DNA from: JBAXTE01 sp963556065 | GTDB taxonomy: Bacteria > Bacteroidota > Bacteroidia > Bacteroidales > WCHB1-69 | DNA length: 64,000 nucleotides | Direction: 5' to 3' | Assembly: GCA_963556065.3 (NCBI GenBank) | Contig: CAUVYH020000005.1 | Coordinates: forward strand, 558,001 to 622,000 | In this document: positions 61,974 through 64,000 of the stretch, piece after piece | Layout: every line of letters starts with the position of its first letter | Numbering within the stretch: the stretch's first letter is position 1 | Position numbers and translations under genes: made by a program | The notes under the pieces: generated by a model | Seen by the model: only the letters and a program-made list of their open reading frames with translations | Told to the model about the DNA's origin: nothing | Database searches by the model: none

Positions 61974-64000
61974 ATGAGAAAATTGACATTATTAGTAGTG
62001 ATGTGCTGTGGAATTATGCCCATATTTGCTCAGCAAGAAAAACAGATGTACACGAATTATAGCATAGCAGATCATGTGCTGTTATCTAAAAAGATTTTGG
62101 AAAACCCTAAAGTCTTTGATCGGTATGTAATCTACGAAAAGGAGATGGTGAACTTAATAGAAGCGATGAAAAGCCATCAGATATCTAAAGGTATAAACAC
62201 GGACACGACGCAAAATGGGAAGAAAATCATACCGGTAGTGTTTCATATTATTCACGGCTATGGAGATGAAAACATTAGTAAAGAGCAAATTGAAGACGCA
62301 ATTGCCCGATTAAATATTGATTTTCAAAAACTAAATACAGATACGGTCTCGGGTGTAAATACATGGGCCGGTTTTAATAGTCTTAGAGCGAATTGTAATT
62401 TCGAATTTCGGTTGGCAAAAATCGATCCGAATGGCAACTGCACCGAAGGAATAGATCGAAAGTACGATGAGCGGACAAATTATGCATATTATAATTTGCT
62501 ACACGACTATGCATGGGATCCTAAGAAATACTTAAACGTCTATTCCGTTGCTTTTATTTATCCCGAAGGTATATCATTACCCGATGGCGCTGCAATAGGA
62601 GGGATGTCGGTATTTCCACCTTCGAATCCGCTCACTTCCCTTTTTACTAATGGGGATACGCTTGTGGATGGAGTACTGATCCGCCATGATGGAATAGGAG
62701 CAATAGGAACTGCAACGACTTTGATGGGCATGCCGATTAATGCACTAAACCGGACGTTTACTCATGAATTGGGACATTATTTTAATCTTTATCACCCATT
62801 TCAAAATATGAAACTGATTTCAGGCATACCGATGATGGGAGCCGATGGATGTGCAACCAGTGGGGGACCTTTTGGTCTTGTTACATTATCGGGAGACGAA
62901 GTTTCCGATACTCCGCCGGTTCAAGCAGCTTCTCAAAACACATCCCTAAGCTGTTATGTGCCGGGAGACAGAAATACTTGCTCCGAAACGGACGATTTGC
63001 CGGATATGGTTGAAAATTACATGGATTATCAGTTTGGTTATTGTACCAATCTTTTTACCAATGGGCAAAACGATAGAATTCAAGCTACGATGATGTCAGA
63101 TCGGCGACAATTATGGTCGTATGAAAATTTAGTTGCTACTGGAGTTTGGAATGCAGCTTATAATCCTACATGTGTTCCGATTGCAGATTTTATGAGTAAC
63201 GCTACTTCAGTTTGCGCCGGAACATCAATTGCATTTACCGATATTTCATATAATGGGACTGTTACTTCACGTGAATGGATATTTACAGGTGGCAATCCAG
63301 CAACATCTTCAGATGTAAATCCACAGGTAACCTATGCTGTGGCAGGAGATTATCCGGTGAAACTTATCGTGCACAACGCTCAAGGTTCCGATTCAATTAT
63401 TAAGCAAAACATGATTCATATTTTTCCATCGAATTCATTACTTGTCGGAGACATCTTTGAGGATTTTGAAACGGGATTAAACAATTGGAGTGTTGTTAAC
63501 CAAAATGGAAATAGTTTCGAAATCACCGATTCCGCATCATATAATGGTACTCATTCCGTTCGTCTGGTAAATTTTGAAAACAATGCGTCCGGCAGCAATG
63601 ATGAGCTAATTTCCCCTGCTTATAACTTATCGCATATTACGGGATTGATTAAAGTGAAATTTGCCCGGGCTTATGTGGCCAAAGAAGTTGCATCTAATGC
63701 AATAGCCGAACTTTTATATGGAACAAGCACTGCCGACACTATTTATGATAAACTTACTTTTAGCGTGTCCTCCGATTGTGGCAAAACATGGAATATAAAA
63801 AAGACCTATACCGGTGAAGCATTGGCAACTTCGAGTTGCAAAACCACCTCTTTTTTAGCAGACAGCACAAAATTCTGGAAAGAAGATTCTGTGCTTGTAG
63901 CTGCAATTTCCGATAAGTCTAATTTGCGTTTTAAATTTACCTTTACTGGAGAGGGTGGAAATAATATCTACCTCGACAGGATTTGTACCGGTATTTGCGG
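61974..64000 (+). CDS. Secreted M43-family zinc metalloprotease with PKD domain, 3' truncated
   Basis: The window holds the first 675 codons of an open gene. Residues 1-21 are a signal peptide (ending near PIFAQ). The catalytic motif HELGHYFNLYH (from H264) is the extended HExxHxxxxxH zinc site of the M43 (pappalysin/cytophagalysin) family. GIDRKYDERTNYAYYN and VPGDRNTCSETDDLPDMVENYMDYQFGYC in part also fit; the latter includes the Met-turn. A PKD domain starts near residue 403 (ADFMSNATSVCAGTS, WIFTGGNPATSSDVN), then a MAM/choice-of-anchor-like domain (EDFETGLNNWSVVNQNG). A T9SS sorting domain is probable past the edge but not seen. Confidence 0.87.
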   Translation, partial: MRKLTLLVVMCCGIMPIFAQQEKQMYTNYSIADHVLLSKKILENPKVFDRYVIYEKEMVNLIEAMKSHQISKGINTDTTQNGKKIIPVVFHIIHGYGDENISKEQIEDAIARLNIDFQKLNTDTVSGVNTWAGFNSLRANCNFEFRLAKIDPNGNCTEGIDRKYDERTNYAYYNLLHDYAWDPKKYLNVYSVAFIYPEGISLPDGAAIGGMSVFPPSNPLTSLFTNGDTLVDGVLIRHDGIGAIGTATTLMGMPINALNRTFTHELGHYFNLYHPFQNMKLISGIPMMGADGCATSGGPFGLVTLSGDEVSDTPPVQAASQNTSLSCYVPGDRNTCSETDDLPDMVENYMDYQFGYCTNLFTNGQNDRIQATMMSDRRQLWSYENLVATGVWNAAYNPTCVPIADFMSNATSVCAGTSIAFTDISYNGTVTSREWIFTGGNPATSSDVNPQVTYAVAGDYPVKLIVHNAQGSDSIIKQNMIHIFPSNSLLVGDIFEDFETGLNNWSVVNQNGNSFEITDSASYNGTHSVRLVNFENNASGSNDELISPAYNLSHITGLIKVKFARAYVAKEVASNAIAELLYGTSTADTIYDKLTFSVSSDCGKTWNIKKTYTGEALATSSCKTTSFLADSTKFWKEDSVLVAAISDKSNLRFKFTFTGEGGNNIYLDRICTGIC

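Noticed and set aside
1..64000. CRISPR arrays, rRNA, tRNA, phage or restriction-modification genes
   Set aside because: I saw no regularly spaced repeats of CRISPR type, no tRNA T-loop pattern with acceptor pairing, and no such proteins; a covariance search would be needed to exclude small RNAs.

Overview
Organism: the window looks like a Bacteroidota chromosome, probably order Bacteroidales. Reasons are a type IX secretion (T9SS) sorting-domain protein, a PorE-like T9SS component, an M43 metalloprotease with PKD domain, a single-chain SecDF, a Bacteroides-type dipeptidyl peptidase III with the zinc motif HECLGH, the conserved bamD-rpoZ-coaBC-DUF4835-recN cluster, and many promoters of the Bacteroidota form TAnnTTTG just upstream of start codons. 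I do not recognise the species. I saw no rRNA, tRNA, CRISPR array, integrase or prophage. Layout: 0-7 kb holds an ElbB-like glyoxalase (5' end outside the window), a sugar-1-phosphate nucleotidyltransferase, an outer-membrane beta-barrel receptor, a small lipoprotein, ilvE and a CorA-type Mg2+ transporter. 11.85-7.3 kb (minus) is a tight six-gene run: thioredoxin-like, panC, panD, a YbhN-like membrane protein, rfaE2 and a trans-sulfuration PLP lyase. 12.2-16.5 kb carries an ADP-forming acyl-CoA synthetase and dipeptidyl peptidase III. 16.6-20.3 kb (minus) holds an aminotransferase, an Mpv17-like membrane protein and a GT4 glycosyltransferase. mutS2 follows at 20.6-23.0 kb. 23.0-25.0 kb is a mobile-looking interval: a REP-associated tyrosine transposase (RAYT), palindromic repeats, and a second copy of the mutS2 3' end. 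25.3-33.2 kb carries a bleomycin-hydrolase-type peptidase, a CPBP-type protease, a HisH/HisF2 pair, Rex, a RibF-like FAD synthetase, TcdA and TatD. 33.5-39.5 kb holds mtgA, then bamD, rpoZ, coaBC, DUF4835 and recN. 39.6-48 kb holds a T9SS cargo protein, kdsA, a membrane glycosyltransferase, a molybdate/tungstate-type ABC permease and ATPase, and an unusual CAP plus OmpA-like secreted protein. 48.2-52.3 kb is an HD-domain gene and molybdenum-cofactor genes (moeA, moaA, moaC, MOSC-MogA fusion). 52.4-61.7 kb holds kdsD, an AhpD-like protein, lptB, secDF, a PorE-like protein and purM. The M43 protease gene runs off the right edge. How the genes work together: there is a strong envelope theme. rfaE2, kdsD, kdsA and lptB make or export lipopolysaccharide; bamD inserts outer-membrane proteins; secDF moves T9SS cargo across the inner membrane; the PorE-like protein and sorting-domain protein belong to T9SS. 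panC, panD and coaBC are coenzyme A steps. The ABC transporter and the molybdenum-cofactor operon form a metal-cofactor theme. Data quality: genes at 11.1-14.8 kb, and single genes near 8.1 and 18.6 kb, are broken by one-base shifts that are almost all extra bases in homopolymer runs, while the encoded protein stays readable across frames. This looks more like local sequencing or assembly error than gene decay.
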